From the NCBI RefSeq assembly GCF_013342985.1, contig NZ_CP054490.1, positions 744,001-808,000 of the forward strand: a stretch of DNA of 64,000 nt. The letters are read 5' to 3'. The number at the start of each line of letters is the position of its first letter. The first letter of the stretch is position 1. Shown one piece after another: positions 44,144 to 54,838 of this stretch. Below the pieces are notes generated by a model. That model had not been told where the DNA came from, searched no databases, and was given only the letters and a program-made list of their open reading frames with translations. The translations under genes and the position numbers were made by a program. The DNA is from Candidatus Ruthia endofausta (GTDB taxonomy: Bacteria; Pseudomonadota; Gammaproteobacteria; PS1; Pseudothioglobaceae).

Positions 44144-46741
44144 TTAAATTAATGATTTAACTGAGGCAAGCGCTTTGGTTAAATGCTCAGGCTGAGTGCC
44201 ACCGCCTTGTGCCATATCTGGGCGACCACCACCTTTTCCACCAATTTGCTCTGCAACATGGTTAAGAATTTTTCCAGCTTGATACTGCTTAGTTAAATCT
44301 TTTGTTACGCCTACAACTAAGGATACTTTATCATTATTTACTACTGCTAATACGATAACAACCGAGCCTAACTTGTCTTTGAGTTTATCAGCAATATCAC
44401 GCAAATCTTTGCCACTCGCCCCTTCTACGACAGTTGATAATAATTTAATACCCTTTACCTCTTGAACCTGCCCAACCAAATCATCGCCTTGGTTGCTGGC
44501 TAATTGTTTTTGGAAAATGGCAATTTGTTTTTCTAATTCTTTTTGCTGTTTAATCAATTGTGTGACTTTTTCTACCACTTGTACGTTGCTTGACTTGGTT
44601 ATTTGTGCAATTTCATTCAAGCTATTTTGTGTTTGATTATCAAATTGATATGCATCATAGCCTGTTAACGCTTCAATACGACGTACACCAGCAGAAACAC
44701 CGCCTTCTGAGGTAATTCTAAAAAGTCCGATATCACCAAGTTGGCGCACGTGGGTGCCACCGCACAATTCTACTGAAAAATCATCTTTACCCATGGTTAA
44801 AACACGCACAATATTGCCGTATTTTTCACCAAATAGTGCCATTGCACCTTTCTTTTTTGCATTTTCAATATTGGTAATATCGGTGTGTACTTTTGTATTT
44901 CCTAAAATTTTACGATTAACCATGCTTTCAATTTTTTCTAAATCTGACTTAGTAATCACCTCATCATGCGAGAAGTCAAAACGCAGTTTTTCACTATCAA
45001 CCAAAGAGCCTTTTTGCGTTACTGTCTCACCCAGTACAATGCGAAGTGCGGCGTGTAATAAATGCGTTGCTGAGTGGTTCCTAGTAATGCATTTGCGAGA
45101 TTTTTTATCAACATTGGCTTGTACCGCATCACCCACTTTTAAAACACCCTTATTTAGAACGCCGTGATGCTCAAATGCACCTGATTTTTGCTTATTCGTA
45201 TGACCCACTCTAAACTCAACTTTCGCATTAGATAACACGCCACTATCGCCAATTTGGCCGCCTGACTCAGCATAAAAACTTGACTGAGTTAAAACGACAA
45301 CACCATGCCCACCTGCTTCAATTTTTTCAACCAGTTTTCCATCTTTAACAAATGCCTGAATTGAAGAAACATTCTCTAACTGTTCATAACCTAGAAACTC
45401 AGTTGCCTCACTAATATCAACCCCTTTTTTCGATATTTTAAAATCACCTGTTTGTCGGGCACGGTCTCTTTGTTTGGTCATTTCAATCTCAAAACCTAAC
45501 ATGTCAATGGTTAAATTACGCTCACGAGCAATGTCTGCTGTTAAGTCCACTGGAAAACCATAAGTGTCGTAAAGTTTAAAGACTGTTTTGCCATCAATTT
45601 CACTACCTTTAAGACTGATAATTGCCTCTTCTAAGAGGCTCATACCTTGGTCTAGCGTTTGTACAAAGCGTTGTTCTTCGTGCTTTAGTATCTTTTCAAC
45701 TTTGGGCAAAGCTTGTTTTAATTCTGGGTAAGTGCCTTTAAATTCCACTGCCAGTACTGGCGCTAAACGGTAGAAAAATACTTTATCAATACCCATCTTA
45801 TGTCCATGACGAATACCGCGACGAATAATACGACGAAGCACATAACCCCTACCTTCATTTGAAGGAATAACACTATCAAGGATCATAAAAGCAGCAGAAC
45901 GGATATGATCAGCAATCACACGCACCGAGGCATTGTCATTTTTAATATTATTGGATTTAGGTATTAAATCCACAACAGCTTTGATCAGGCTTTGAAAGCC
46001 ATCTGTATCGTAATTATTATTCTTGTGTTGTAACACAGCTGTTAAACGCTCCAAACCCATACCCGTATCTACACAAGGTGCGACCAATGGTTTTAAATAA
46101 CCGTCTTCTTGTTTGTCAAATTGTGTAAATACCAAGTTCCAAATTTCAATATATCGATCGCCATCTTCATCAGCGTGCCCTGGCGGGCCACCAGCAATAT
46201 GCTCACCATGGTCGTAAAAAATCTCACTTGATGGGCCGCATGGACCTGTATCACCCATTTGCCAAAAATTATCTTTAGCACCACAACGAGAAATGCGATT
46301 TTTAGGAAAGCCGATTTCATTTATCCAAATATTTTCTGCCTCATCATCCTCTTCAAACACACTCACCCAAAGCTTTTCTTTGGGCAGGTTTAACTCTTTT
46401 GTAAGAAATTCCCAAGCATAATGAATGGCTTCACGCTTAAAGTAATCGCCAAAACTAAAATTACCCAGCATTTCAAAAAAAGTATGGTGGTGCGCTGTGT
46501 AACCAACATTTTCAAGGTCATTGTGCTTACCACCAGCACGCACGCAACGCTGAACAGATACAGCACGTTTGTATGGGCGTTTTCCTGCACCACTAAAGAC
46601 ATCCTTAAATGGTACCATGCCAGAATTAACAAACAATAAAGTCTTGTCATTGTGAGGGATAAGTGATGCACTAGGTTCAATCGTATGATCTTTGGACTCA
46701 AAATAATCTAAGAATTTTTGTCTAATTTGCGCGGTTTTCAT
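44144..46741 (-). CDS. alaS: Alanyl-tRNA synthetase
   Basis: The start is set at the ATG at 46741 (MKTAQIRQKFLDYFESKDH), the family N-terminus; the frame is open for 39 more codons that overlap the neighbouring gene and have no similarity. The 865-residue enzyme has the class II core (VNSGMVPFKDVF, GDTGPCGPSSEIF), the editing-domain zinc motif HSATHLLHAAL with CGGTHVRQLG, and the C-terminal DHHA1 domain GGKGGGRPDMAQGGG. Length is normal (~870). Confidence 0.97.
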   Translation of the reverse strand: MKTAQIRQKFLDYFESKDHTIEPSASLIPHNDKTLLFVNSGMVPFKDVFSGAGKRPYKRAVSVQRCVRAGGKHNDLENVGYTAHHHTFFEMLGNFSFGDYFKREAIHYAWEFLTKELNLPKEKLWVSVFEEDDEAENIWINEIGFPKNRISRCGAKDNFWQMGDTGPCGPSSEIFYDHGEHIAGGPPGHADEDGDRYIEIWNLVFTQFDKQEDGYLKPLVAPCVDTGMGLERLTAVLQHKNNNYDTDGFQSLIKAVVDLIPKSNNIKNDNASVRVIADHIRSAAFMILDSVIPSNEGRGYVLRRIIRRGIRHGHKMGIDKVFFYRLAPVLAVEFKGTYPELKQALPKVEKILKHEEQRFVQTLDQGMSLLEEAIISLKGSEIDGKTVFKLYDTYGFPVDLTADIARERNLTIDMLGFEIEMTKQRDRARQTGDFKISKKGVDISEATEFLGYEQLENVSSIQAFVKDGKLVEKIEAGGHGVVVLTQSSFYAESGGQIGDSGVLSNAKVEFRVGHTNKQKSGAFEHHGVLNKGVLKVGDAVQANVDKKSRKCITRNHSATHLLHAALRIVLGETVTQKGSLVDSEKLRFDFSHDEVITKSDLEKIESMVNRKILGNTKVHTDITNIENAKKKGAMALFGEKYGNIVRVLTMGKDDFSVELCGGTHVRQLGDIGLFRITSEGGVSAGVRRIEALTGYDAYQFDNQTQNSLNEIAQITKSSNVQVVEKVTQLIKQQKELEKQIAIFQKQLASNQGDDLVGQVQEVKGIKLLSTVVEGASGKDLRDIADKLKDKLGSVVIVLAVVNNDKVSLVVGVTKDLTKQYQAGKILNHVAEQIGGKGGGRPDMAQGGGTQPEHLTKALASVKSLI

Positions 46742-46790
46742 TTTGCCAAAAGTGCTTGATAAAAAAGTGCGCATTATACGCCGTAAAAGC

Positions 46791-47405
46791 CTATACAATG
46801 AGGGAAGTGTCTCCTGCACCTTGGCGAATAATATCAGCACCACCTGAAGATAAATCAATCACAGTAGTTGGCTCTGGTGGACAATAGCCCCCATCAATAA
46901 TCACATCTACATGCTTTTCTAATGCACCGCGCACATCATCAATATCAAAAAATTCGCAATTTTTGATAATTAATGACACACTCATCATTGGCTCATTTAA
47001 TGTATCTAATAAAGCCTGCACCACGCCATGATTAGATACTCTAAGACCAATGGTTTTTTTCTTAGCATGTAACAAGCGATTAGGTACGTCACGTGCACCT
47101 TGTAAGATAAATGTGTATGCACCAGGTAGGATTTTCTTGAGCAATCTAAAAGAAGTATTATCTAGCTTGGCATATTCACCGATATGCGCTAAATCACGCA
47201 TCATCAAGGTAAAGTGATGTTGTTTTGAAAGATTGCGAATGCGCCTAATACGCTCTAATCCATTCTTATTACCCAGTGTTGTTCCTAACGCATAGCCAGA
47301 ATCTGTTGGATAGGCAATCACTGTACCACGATGTAACTCATCAATCACCTCTTCAACCAAGCGTGGTTGCGGGTTTTTTGAATGAATTTCTAATAATTTT
47401 GCCAT
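46791..47405 (-). CDS. yciO: YciO/YrdC/Sua5-family threonylcarbamoyl-AMP synthase-like protein
   Basis: The ATG at 47405 (MAKLLEIHSKNPQPRL) aligns with the E. coli YciO start; an ATG 15 bp earlier lies in the previous gene. The 204-residue protein has the family motif GTVIAYPTDSGYALGTTLGN, the basic RIRRIRNLSKQHHFTLM and PGAYTFIL. YciO relatives bind RNA/ATP like TsaC but their role in t6A is unclear. tsaE is at 14079. Its end lies 49 bp before alaS. Confidence 0.85.
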   Translation of the reverse strand: MAKLLEIHSKNPQPRLVEEVIDELHRGTVIAYPTDSGYALGTTLGNKNGLERIRRIRNLSKQHHFTLMMRDLAHIGEYAKLDNTSFRLLKKILPGAYTFILQGARDVPNRLLHAKKKTIGLRVSNHGVVQALLDTLNEPMMSVSLIIKNCEFFDIDDVRGALEKHVDVIIDGGYCPPEPTTVIDLSSGGADIIRQGAGDTSLIV

Positions 47406-48229
47406 GTCCAATTTCTCCATACTGCTTGCTCAAAATTGGGTAAATCTTGCAAACAACCCATTCGCACTCTTTGATTTAGCCAGCCATGATAATCAGAACC
47501 AGTTGATGCTAACAAGCCTAGTTCATTCGCCCATTGACTAGCAAGTATGATTTCATCAGCGCTACTTGTAGCTGTTACCACTTCAATCCCATCACAACCA
47601 TTAATAGCCAAATCATTCATCATGCGTTTAATTTTAGTATGTGTCATTCTATAACGGAAAGGATGTGCTAGCACCGCCACACCACCTGCGCCACGTATCC
47701 ATCCAATCACCTCATCAAATTGCGCCCACTTAACACCCACACCACCTGGCTTTTTGCCTACTAAAAAACGTCTGAATACTGATTTCATGTCCTTACAAAT
47801 GCCTTCTTGGATCAGCATTTGGGCAAAATGTGTGCAAGTAATCATATTTGTTTTAGCAAGCGCTTTGGTTTTTTCCATGGCGCCAATAATGCCAGCCCCA
47901 CCCAAGCTACACGCTATTTTTTCGCTGCGAATTTCTCGAAGCTGCTGGTGCTTTTTAAGTCCAACCTGTAATATTTTGTTATTTGGATTGATTTTTAGCC
48001 CAAGAACGTGGATTGTCATGTTGTTCCATATGGCTGATATTTCAGTACCAAATACAAATTGTAAATTTAATTTATTCGCCTCAAGACTAGCCTCAGCAAG
48101 TCCGTCAATCGTATCATGATCTGTTAGTGCAAATACATCACATTTTTGTTTTTTAGCCAAGCGCACCACTTCAGTAGGTGATAAAACCCCATCTGAATAA
48201 TACGAGTGATTGTGTAAGTCAATAACCAT
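47390..48229 (-). CDS. PHP-domain phosphoesterase (RNase AM / TrpH family)
   Basis: The 279-residue protein begins VIDLHNHSYYSDGVLSPTEV, the PHP metal-site motif, with LTDHDTIDG, FGTEISA, AHPFRY and STGSDYHGW, which supply the trinuclear metal site. Members act as 3',5'-nucleoside bisphosphate phosphatases and 5'-3' exonucleases that trim 5S/23S rRNA. In E. coli the yciV (rnm)-yciO pair is similarly adjacent. Its end overlaps the YciO-like gene by 16 bp. Confidence 0.9.
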   Translation of the reverse strand: MVIDLHNHSYYSDGVLSPTEVVRLAKKQKCDVFALTDHDTIDGLAEASLEANKLNLQFVFGTEISAIWNNMTIHVLGLKINPNNKILQVGLKKHQQLREIRSEKIACSLGGAGIIGAMEKTKALAKTNMITCTHFAQMLIQEGICKDMKSVFRRFLVGKKPGGVGVKWAQFDEVIGWIRGAGGVAVLAHPFRYRMTHTKIKRMMNDLAINGCDGIEVVTATSSADEIILASQWANELGLLASTGSDYHGWLNQRVRMGCLQDLPNFEQAVWRNWTWQNY

Positions 48230-48310
48230 AAGTTGTTTATTATAATCTATCTGTTTTGTTAGCGTAATTAGCTATAATTTCAACCATAATTATTTAATAC
48301 AATCAACACT

Positions 48311-50158
48311 ATGTGCGGAATCATTGGCGGCATCTGTAAGGGCAATATTACCCCAATCCTACTTAGTGGGTTAAAACGCTTAGAGTATCGCGGGTATGAT
48401 TCAGCAGGTATTGTGGTCTTATCAAATGACAATAAACTAAGTCGCGCACGCGCAGTAGGCAAGGTGGTTAACCTTGAAACTGACATTCAAAAACAAAGTC
48501 CGAAAATACAAGGTGGTGCTGGTATTGCGCATACTCGTTGGGCAACTCATGGCGAACCATCAACGCAAAATGCGCATCCACATATTTGTTTTGACACGGT
48601 TAGTGTTGTACATAATGGCATTATCGAAAACTTTCTTAAACTCAAGCAAGAACAAAAAGCACAAGGTTATGCCTTTACTTCAGATACCGATACCGAAGTG
48701 ATTGTTCACAGCATCCATCAAGCTCTGAAAACGTCAAAAAATTTACTTCAAGCCACTCAAAAAGCCGTTCAAACCTTTGAAGGGGCTTATGGTTTAGGGG
48801 TAATATCGTCAGAGTACCCAGGGCATATCGTTGTTGCTAGAAGTGGCTCGCCACTCATTATAGGCATCAGTGATGAAAGTAATTTTATTGCCTCAGATCA
48901 GGTGGCTTTACTGGATATTACTAAGAAATTTATTTTTTTGGAAGAAGGGGATATTGCCGATATTACGCTTAATTCAATTACTATTTACAACAAAGATGGC
49001 AAGCAAGTTAATAGAGCCATTAAAACCTCAAATCTTAACAGTAAACAAATTGACCTAGGTGATTATAAACATTACATGCAAAAAGAGATTTTTGAGCAAC
49101 CGCAAGCAATTCGTGACACACTAGAATCACGAATTACCAAAGACGCTGTATTGCTTTCTGCCTTTGGGAATTGTGCTGAAAATATTTTCACAAATACAAA
49201 ACATATTCAAATTATTGCTTGTGGCACTAGTTATAATGCAGGCTTAGTCGCTAAATACTGGCTTGAAGACATTGCAAAAATGCCAACTAATATTGAAGTG
49301 GCTAGTGAGTATCGCTACCGTAATCCGATTGTGCTTGATAACACCCTATTAATTACTATTTCTCAAAGCGGGGAAACTGCTGATACTTTAGAAGCGCTAA
49401 GATCTGTCAAAAAGCATCACAAGAATACTCACACATTAACCATTTGCAATTGTGCAGAATCTTCCCTGACACGTGAATCTGAACTGACCTTGTTAACTCA
49501 CGCTGGCCCTGAAATTAGCGTAGCCTCTACTAAAGCCTTCACCACACAATTGGTGTCTTTAGCATTGTTGTCAGTCGCCATTGGGAAATGCCATAAACAG
49601 GTGGACAAACAACAAGAAGCCTCTATTGTAGATGGTTTAAATCGCTTGTCAGGTTTGATTAAAAAAACACTCGAACAAGAAAGTCAAATTATTGAACTCG
49701 CACAATCTTTTAAAGACAAGTTTAATGCTATTTTCTTAGGAAGAGGTACAATGCATGCTATTGCCATGGAGGGTGCGCTTAAATTTAAAGAAATTAGCTA
49801 TATTCATTCAGAAGCCTTTCCAGCAGGTGAACTCAAGCATGGCCCTATTGCTTTGATTGATAAAGATACACCTGTTATTGCAATTGCGCCTAATGATCAA
49901 CTATTGGATAAACTCAAATCAAACCTGCAAGAAGTTAAATCTCGTGGCTCACAGATGATTGTTTTTGAAGATGAAATGTCTAACGTACCACCAATGCAAA
50001 ATATGACTGTCATGTCAATCACGCATAATCTTGGTAGAATTACAGCGCCCATTATTTTTACCATTCCTTTGCAATTACTCAGTTATCACGTGGCACTAAT
50101 TAAGGGGACTGATGTTGATAAACCTCGCAATTTGGCTAAATCAGTCACCGTAGAATAA
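48311..50158 (+). CDS. glmS: Glutamine--fructose-6-phosphate aminotransferase (isomerizing)
   Basis: The 615-residue enzyme starts MCGIIGG with the nucleophile Cys2, has the glutaminase motif RWATHGEPS and two SIS isomerase domains (IACGTSYNAG..., ISQSGETADTLEAL; LGRGTMHAIAMEGALKFKEISYIHSEAFPAGELKHGPIA region), and ends NLAKSVTVE as the family does. It makes glucosamine-6-phosphate for peptidoglycan and lipid A. It heads a glmS-pgi-galU group. No glmS ribozyme or GlmZ-type site was seen upstream (81-bp spacer). Confidence 0.97.
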   Translation: MCGIIGGICKGNITPILLSGLKRLEYRGYDSAGIVVLSNDNKLSRARAVGKVVNLETDIQKQSPKIQGGAGIAHTRWATHGEPSTQNAHPHICFDTVSVVHNGIIENFLKLKQEQKAQGYAFTSDTDTEVIVHSIHQALKTSKNLLQATQKAVQTFEGAYGLGVISSEYPGHIVVARSGSPLIIGISDESNFIASDQVALLDITKKFIFLEEGDIADITLNSITIYNKDGKQVNRAIKTSNLNSKQIDLGDYKHYMQKEIFEQPQAIRDTLESRITKDAVLLSAFGNCAENIFTNTKHIQIIACGTSYNAGLVAKYWLEDIAKMPTNIEVASEYRYRNPIVLDNTLLITISQSGETADTLEALRSVKKHHKNTHTLTICNCAESSLTRESELTLLTHAGPEISVASTKAFTTQLVSLALLSVAIGKCHKQVDKQQEASIVDGLNRLSGLIKKTLEQESQIIELAQSFKDKFNAIFLGRGTMHAIAMEGALKFKEISYIHSEAFPAGELKHGPIALIDKDTPVIAIAPNDQLLDKLKSNLQEVKSRGSQMIVFEDEMSNVPPMQNMTVMSITHNLGRITAPIIFTIPLQLLSYHVALIKGTDVDKPRNLAKSVTVE

Positions 50159-50167
50159 AATAATATT

Positions 50168-51403
50168 ATGATTAACACACTAGGCTTTGATTCTGATTTT
50201 GACCCTTCTCTTTTAGGTCGAATTATCAATGAAAAAAAAGAGATTGGCTATTACAATTTACCCAATCAAGATACTACTTATATTGATAACTACTTAAAAC
50301 AATTAGACAATCAACAAAATTTAGATAGTATTAGTGATGTTGTTGTTATCGGCATTGGCGGATCAAGCTTAGGTGCTAAAGCGGTTTATCATTTTATTAA
50401 ACCCATCAGACAATTAAAACGAAACTTGCATTTTATGGATAGCACCGATCCTGTTACTATTGCCAATATTTGCAATAGTCTAAACATCGGCTCAACACAT
50501 TTTATTGTTATTTCTAAATCAGGTTCAACCATTGAAACAATTGCGGCTTATAAGCACATTCTTGCAACCACTAAAAGCGCTCAACTTTCGTATTTTCCCT
50601 TTACATTTATTACTGACCAAGGCTCACTACTAGCGCAACATGTTCAAAAAGTTGGCGGCTTCATTATTAATATCCAACAAAATATTGGCGGTAGATTTTC
50701 ACTCCTAAGCAGTGCAGGTATCATTCCATTGGCATTAACAGGGATAAAAATTGATTGCTTGCTAAAAGGCGCTGCAAAGATTAAAGATAGTTTTTTTAAT
50801 CAAGGCTACATGCAAAATATTTTGCTCAAAAAAGCAACTTTTTATGCAAAAAACTCTTCAAACTATAATATTAATGCTTTATTTTCTTACACTGATTCAC
50901 TGAAATATTTTAATGATTGGTACGTGCAATTATGGGGGGAAAGCTTAGGGAAAAAACAAAAAAACTCAGCTTTTAATGTGGGGTTAACCCCTATTGGACT
51001 AACCGGACCAAAAGATCAGCACTCTTTTTTGCAATTATTATCCGAAGGAACACGAGATAAAAGTGTTACCTTTATTAAACTTAAAACTTTTGATAATCAT
51101 CAAAAAATACCTGACATTACTTTGGAAAAATTAGAAACGCTAGACCTAATTAATCAAGTTGAATTTTCAACCTTAATTAATATGCAAGCTGATGCCATTA
51201 TAGAATCTTTAAAAGAACACACAAGAATCCCGCTTGATGAAATTATCTTGCAAAAACAAGATGAATTCAGTATCGGTCAACTTATTTATTACTATGAATT
51301 ACTAACATCACTCGTTGGAGACTTACTCAATATTAATACTTATAACCAGCCAGGTGTAGAATCTGGCAAAAACATCCTCCTTAAAAAATTACAACAATTA
51401 TGA
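50168..51403 (+). CDS. pgi: Glucose-6-phosphate isomerase
   Basis: The 411-residue protein has the PGI motifs VIGIGGSSLGAKAVYHF, ISKSGSTIETIAAYK, GGRFSLLSSAG and GPKDQHSFLQLL. It is shorter than the ~550-residue E. coli enzyme and belongs to a compact bacterial type. It links fructose-6-phosphate (GlmS substrate) to glucose-6-phosphate for UDP-glucose (GalU). It starts 9 bp after glmS and its TGA overlaps the galU ATG, so the three are cotranscribed. Confidence 0.93.
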   Translation: MINTLGFDSDFDPSLLGRIINEKKEIGYYNLPNQDTTYIDNYLKQLDNQQNLDSISDVVVIGIGGSSLGAKAVYHFIKPIRQLKRNLHFMDSTDPVTIANICNSLNIGSTHFIVISKSGSTIETIAAYKHILATTKSAQLSYFPFTFITDQGSLLAQHVQKVGGFIINIQQNIGGRFSLLSSAGIIPLALTGIKIDCLLKGAAKIKDSFFNQGYMQNILLKKATFYAKNSSNYNINALFSYTDSLKYFNDWYVQLWGESLGKKQKNSAFNVGLTPIGLTGPKDQHSFLQLLSEGTRDKSVTFIKLKTFDNHQKIPDITLEKLETLDLINQVEFSTLINMQADAIIESLKEHTRIPLDEIILQKQDEFSIGQLIYYYELLTSLVGDLLNINTYNQPGVESGKNILLKKLQQL

Positions 51404-52230
51404 TTAAAAAATGTCTTTTCCCAGCAGCAGGCTTTGGCACTAGATTTTTGCCCGCTACAAAAGCAGTACCTAAAGAAATGCTACCTATTCTGACCAAACC
51501 ATTGTTACAATACGCTGTAGAGGAAGCGCTTGATGCTGGCATGAGTAATATGGCCATCGTCACCGGCAAAGGTAAACGAGCCATTGAAGACCATTTTGAC
51601 CGAGCTTTAGAGCTAGAAACGAAAATTCAAGGCACGCAAAAAGAAGTGCTACTAAAAGAAATCAATGCTGTTTGCAACAATGCCACTTTTACTTACGTTA
51701 GACAAAAACAAATGCTAGGATTGGGGCATGCAATTCTCACCGGTGAAGCATTAATTGGTAATGAGCCATTTGCTGTTCATTTAGCTGATGATTTGTGCAC
51801 ATCAGAAAACGATAGCGTACTGACTCAAATAATTCAAGTGTACAACAAATATCAATGCTCGATCGTAGCTATCGAAGAAGTACCTACGGATCAAACTCAC
51901 AAGTATGGCCTGATTGCTGGTGATTTAGTTGATAATACTAATGATACATATCGTGTTACTGATATGATTGAAAAACCAGCGCCAAAAGATACACCCACCA
52001 ATATGGCCATCATAGGTCGTTATATCTTAACACCAGATATTTTTAATATCCTCAAACAAACCAAACCGGATAAAGGTGGTGAAATTCAAATCACTGACGC
52101 ATTACTCACCCAAGCAAAACAAGGTCGCGTGATTGCTTATAAATTTAAAGGTAAATGGTTTGATTGCGGTAGTATTCAGGGCTACCTTGAAGCAACAAAC
52201 TACTTTGCCAAACAACAAGGTATTATTTAA
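51400..52230 (+). CDS. galU: UTP--glucose-1-phosphate uridylyltransferase
   Basis: The 276-residue nucleotidyltransferase begins KKCLFPAAGFGTRFLPATKA, followed by PKEMLPILTKPLLQY, RQKQMLGLGHAI, VHLADD and VEKP-like MIEKPAP, with the C-terminal KGKWFDCGS. It makes UDP-glucose for surface glycans. The gene is coupled to pgi (ATGA). Downstream lies the decaying polysaccharide locus, so UDP-glucose may now serve mainly the lipopolysaccharide core. Confidence 0.96.
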   Translation: MIKKCLFPAAGFGTRFLPATKAVPKEMLPILTKPLLQYAVEEALDAGMSNMAIVTGKGKRAIEDHFDRALELETKIQGTQKEVLLKEINAVCNNATFTYVRQKQMLGLGHAILTGEALIGNEPFAVHLADDLCTSENDSVLTQIIQVYNKYQCSIVAIEEVPTDQTHKYGLIAGDLVDNTNDTYRVTDMIEKPAPKDTPTNMAIIGRYILTPDIFNILKQTKPDKGGEIQITDALLTQAKQGRVIAYKFKGKWFDCGSIQGYLEATNYFAKQQGII

Positions 52231-52291
52231 AACTTTTGCATATTCTTGAAACGCTGCTCGTTCCTTTGGGTGTGTCTTAAAAACGTTTCAT

Positions 52292-53990
52292 TTAACCATT
52301 GAATAACAAATCACTAATGTCACACTGTGGCTTAAAGTCTGGCACAAGTTGTATCAATAATGAGCGTAGTTTATCTTGGTCATAATTAGTAATAGCAAGC
52401 TCCATACTGGCTAACACCAACTTTAATTCATCCCAAGAAAGCATATTGTCTTGGGCTTTCATAATCATTGAATGATTAGTGCCTAATGCATTATCATCAA
52501 TCAATAACTCTTCAAAAATCTTTTTCCCTGAACGAAGATCTGTGATTTCAATCTCAATATCTCCGTTTAAATTAGTACTGTCTTTAAGCTCTAATCCAGT
52601 TAAATGAATCATCTTTAAAACTAGATCATAAATTCTAACAGGCTTGCCCATATCAAGCACAAATACATCATCACTAGAACCCATAGCGCCTGCTTGAATA
52701 ACCAATGCCACTGCTTCAGGTATGGTCCATAAAATAACGAATAATTTTCTTATCAGTGACCGTTACTAGCCCACCTGCTTTAATTTGTTTTTTAAACAAA
52801 GGAATCACTAAGCCAGTAAAATCTAACACATTGCCAAATCTCACCATATTAAATCTTGTACCGTTTGATGACTTTGATAGTGCTTGCAATACCATTTCAG
52901 CACTACGTTTAGTAGCGCCCATAGGCATTTGTTGGGCGAACAGCTTCATCGGTGAATATTAGTACAAACGTTTCAACCTTGCTACTAATAGTAGCTTGTG
53001 CGCAACTGAGCGTACCAAAAATGTTGTTCATCACAACACCTTCAGTAGTGATTAGATTCTACCATAGGTACGTGCTTATAAGCTGCTGCATGATAAATTG
53101 TCTACACCTTGAATTGCTTACACACTCTTTCTATTCTATCTTGATTAACCACCGAACCCAATATTGGAAACACCTTAGTGCTATCCTTCAATTCTTTGTC
53201 AATGATACAAAGTTCCAATTCACTTTGTTCAAATAATATTAACTTGGACGCACTGAGACTAATAACTTCTCTACACGGCTCTGAACCAATTGATTCATCA
53301 GCACCTGTAATCATAACAACTTTGTTTTTGATGTTCACCTCAAGCAGGGATTGATTAAGCCTAACAGGCTTTCTACTCAGCAAGTCACCAATACTCACAT
53401 CACGCAAATAATCAACTTTAACCTTGCTTTGCGCAAGTGCAGACACACCCGGCAAAATCCACACAAGAACTGGATGTGGCTCTAACTAGATTGATGATTT
53501 CATTACGCCTTTGACGTGATGCCAAAGATGGTGCTAATAAAATTTCATTGACACTATATCTGTGTATCAATAATTCAATATGTTTGGCGCTATGCACTTT
53601 TACGCCATTAATATGTTGCTTGTTTAAATCCTTCGCATCATCAATAAAAGCAACAGGCTTATACTCTTTTGATTGTAACAACACTTCAGACAACGCCCAT
53701 CTGGCCAACATTCTCAATCCGCCAATTGGCCATGATTGCCATGATTGCCAGCAACCCATTAATAAGTATAACCGACCTTGGAATACCCTCTACAGCAGAC
53801 ATAAAGCCCAAATTGAATAAAAACTGGAATAGCAATCACTGGCACACCAATAGTCACCCAAAAAAGATCACTTTGTGGCTAATGCCAATATCCAAGTCTA
53901 AGAGAAAAGGAAGCTAACAATATACCGACCAGTACAACTGAATCAATTAGTAATACAATTAATTGCTTAATATCTGGGCAAATGTTGTTA
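52292..53990 (-). pseudogene. WbpM/CapD/FlaA1-type nucleotide-sugar dehydratase, decayed
   Basis: Minus-strand pieces in several frames make up a membrane-anchored UDP-sugar 4,6-dehydratase/epimerase. The N-terminal helices IVLLIDSVVLVGILLASFSL (with a TAG after LRLGYWH) are followed by KEYKPVAFIDDAKDLNKQHINGVKV, the Rossmann start VVMITGADESIGSE (normally GAGGSIGSE), FGNVLDFTGLVIPLFKKQI, and the end FVLDMGKPVRIYDL ... SGKKIFEELL. At least four frameshifts. It normally initiates O-antigen or capsule sugar synthesis. A 9-bp direct repeat (ATGATTGCC) lies at about 53734-53751. Confidence 0.88.
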
Positions 53991-54109
53991 ATTTATTAAA
54001 TAATCATCATTAAAAAGTGTTTCAGCAATATACTGTATATGCCCTTTATTAATATAAAATATTCTACTAGTTATGGTGTTATGAAAAAAATAATCTAGAC
54101 AAAAAACAA

Positions 54110-54838
54110 ATGAATAAAGTTAATATTGTATGTATGAAGTGGGGGGATAAATTTCCTGTTAAGTATGTTAATCGACTCTTTAGCATGGTTTCTCGTCATC
54201 TTTCTATACCATTTCGATTTGTGTGTTTCACTGAAAATAATATAGGTATACGGAATGAGATAGAAATACAAGATTTACCAGAATTAGACTTACCATCTGG
54301 GCTGCCAGAAAGAGGTTGGCGAAAATTAACTGTATTTAAACAAGGCTTTGGTGGCTTATCTGGGTCTACTTTGTTTCTAGATTTAGACATAGTGGTGGTT
54401 GGAAATTTAGATGAATTTTTCACTTATTCTGGTGATTTTCTAATTGCCCATGATAAGAAAAATCCAAAAAAAATAGAGGGAAACTCATCAATATTTAGGT
54501 TCGAAATTGGTCAATACCCAGAAATTTTAAGTTATTTTGAACAAAACCCTGAACTGATAAAGAGCGAAGTTCGCCACGAACAAGCGTACTTATCACGCGA
54601 AATACACCAACAAGACAAATTGAGATATTGGCCAGATGAATGGGTACCAAGCTTTAAGTATCGCTGTTGTCCTTCTTGGATAAAGTCTTGGTTTCAAGCA
54701 CCCTCTATACCCAAGGGTGCAAAAGTTATTTTATTCCACGGTTTGCCCAATCCACCTGAAGCAATTACTGGGCACAGTGGAAAATGGTATCGGCACATCC
54801 AGCCATCACCTTGGATTAAAAAATATTGGAAAATTTAA
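54110..54838 (+). CDS. Glycosyltransferase with DLD motif (GT8-like/unclassified)
   Basis: The 242-residue protein starts NKVNIVCMKWGDKFPVKYVN, has VCFTENN, WRKLTVFKQGF and LFLDLDIVVVGNLDEFF, a DxD-type metal/nucleotide-sugar site (about residues 88-103), and a later KVILFHGLPNPPE segment with a His typical of GT-A enzymes. It probably adds a sugar in lipopolysaccharide core or surface glycan synthesis. The acceptor cannot be told. The next (dead) gene's ATG overlaps its stop (TAATG). Confidence 0.8.
   Translation: MNKVNIVCMKWGDKFPVKYVNRLFSMVSRHLSIPFRFVCFTENNIGIRNEIEIQDLPELDLPSGLPERGWRKLTVFKQGFGGLSGSTLFLDLDIVVVGNLDEFFTYSGDFLIAHDKKNPKKIEGNSSIFRFEIGQYPEILSYFEQNPELIKSEVRHEQAYLSREIHQQDKLRYWPDEWVPSFKYRCCPSWIKSWFQAPSIPKGAKVILFHGLPNPPEAITGHSGKWYRHIQPSPWIKKYWKI

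Noticed and set aside
46742-46858. Longer alaS start
   Set aside because: It would overlap the YciO-like gene and adds 39 residues with no alanyl-tRNA synthetase similarity.
53548-53917. Plus-strand ORFs opposite the WbpM-type relic
   Set aside because: They are antisense to a recognisable pseudogene, lack ribosome sites and match nothing known.
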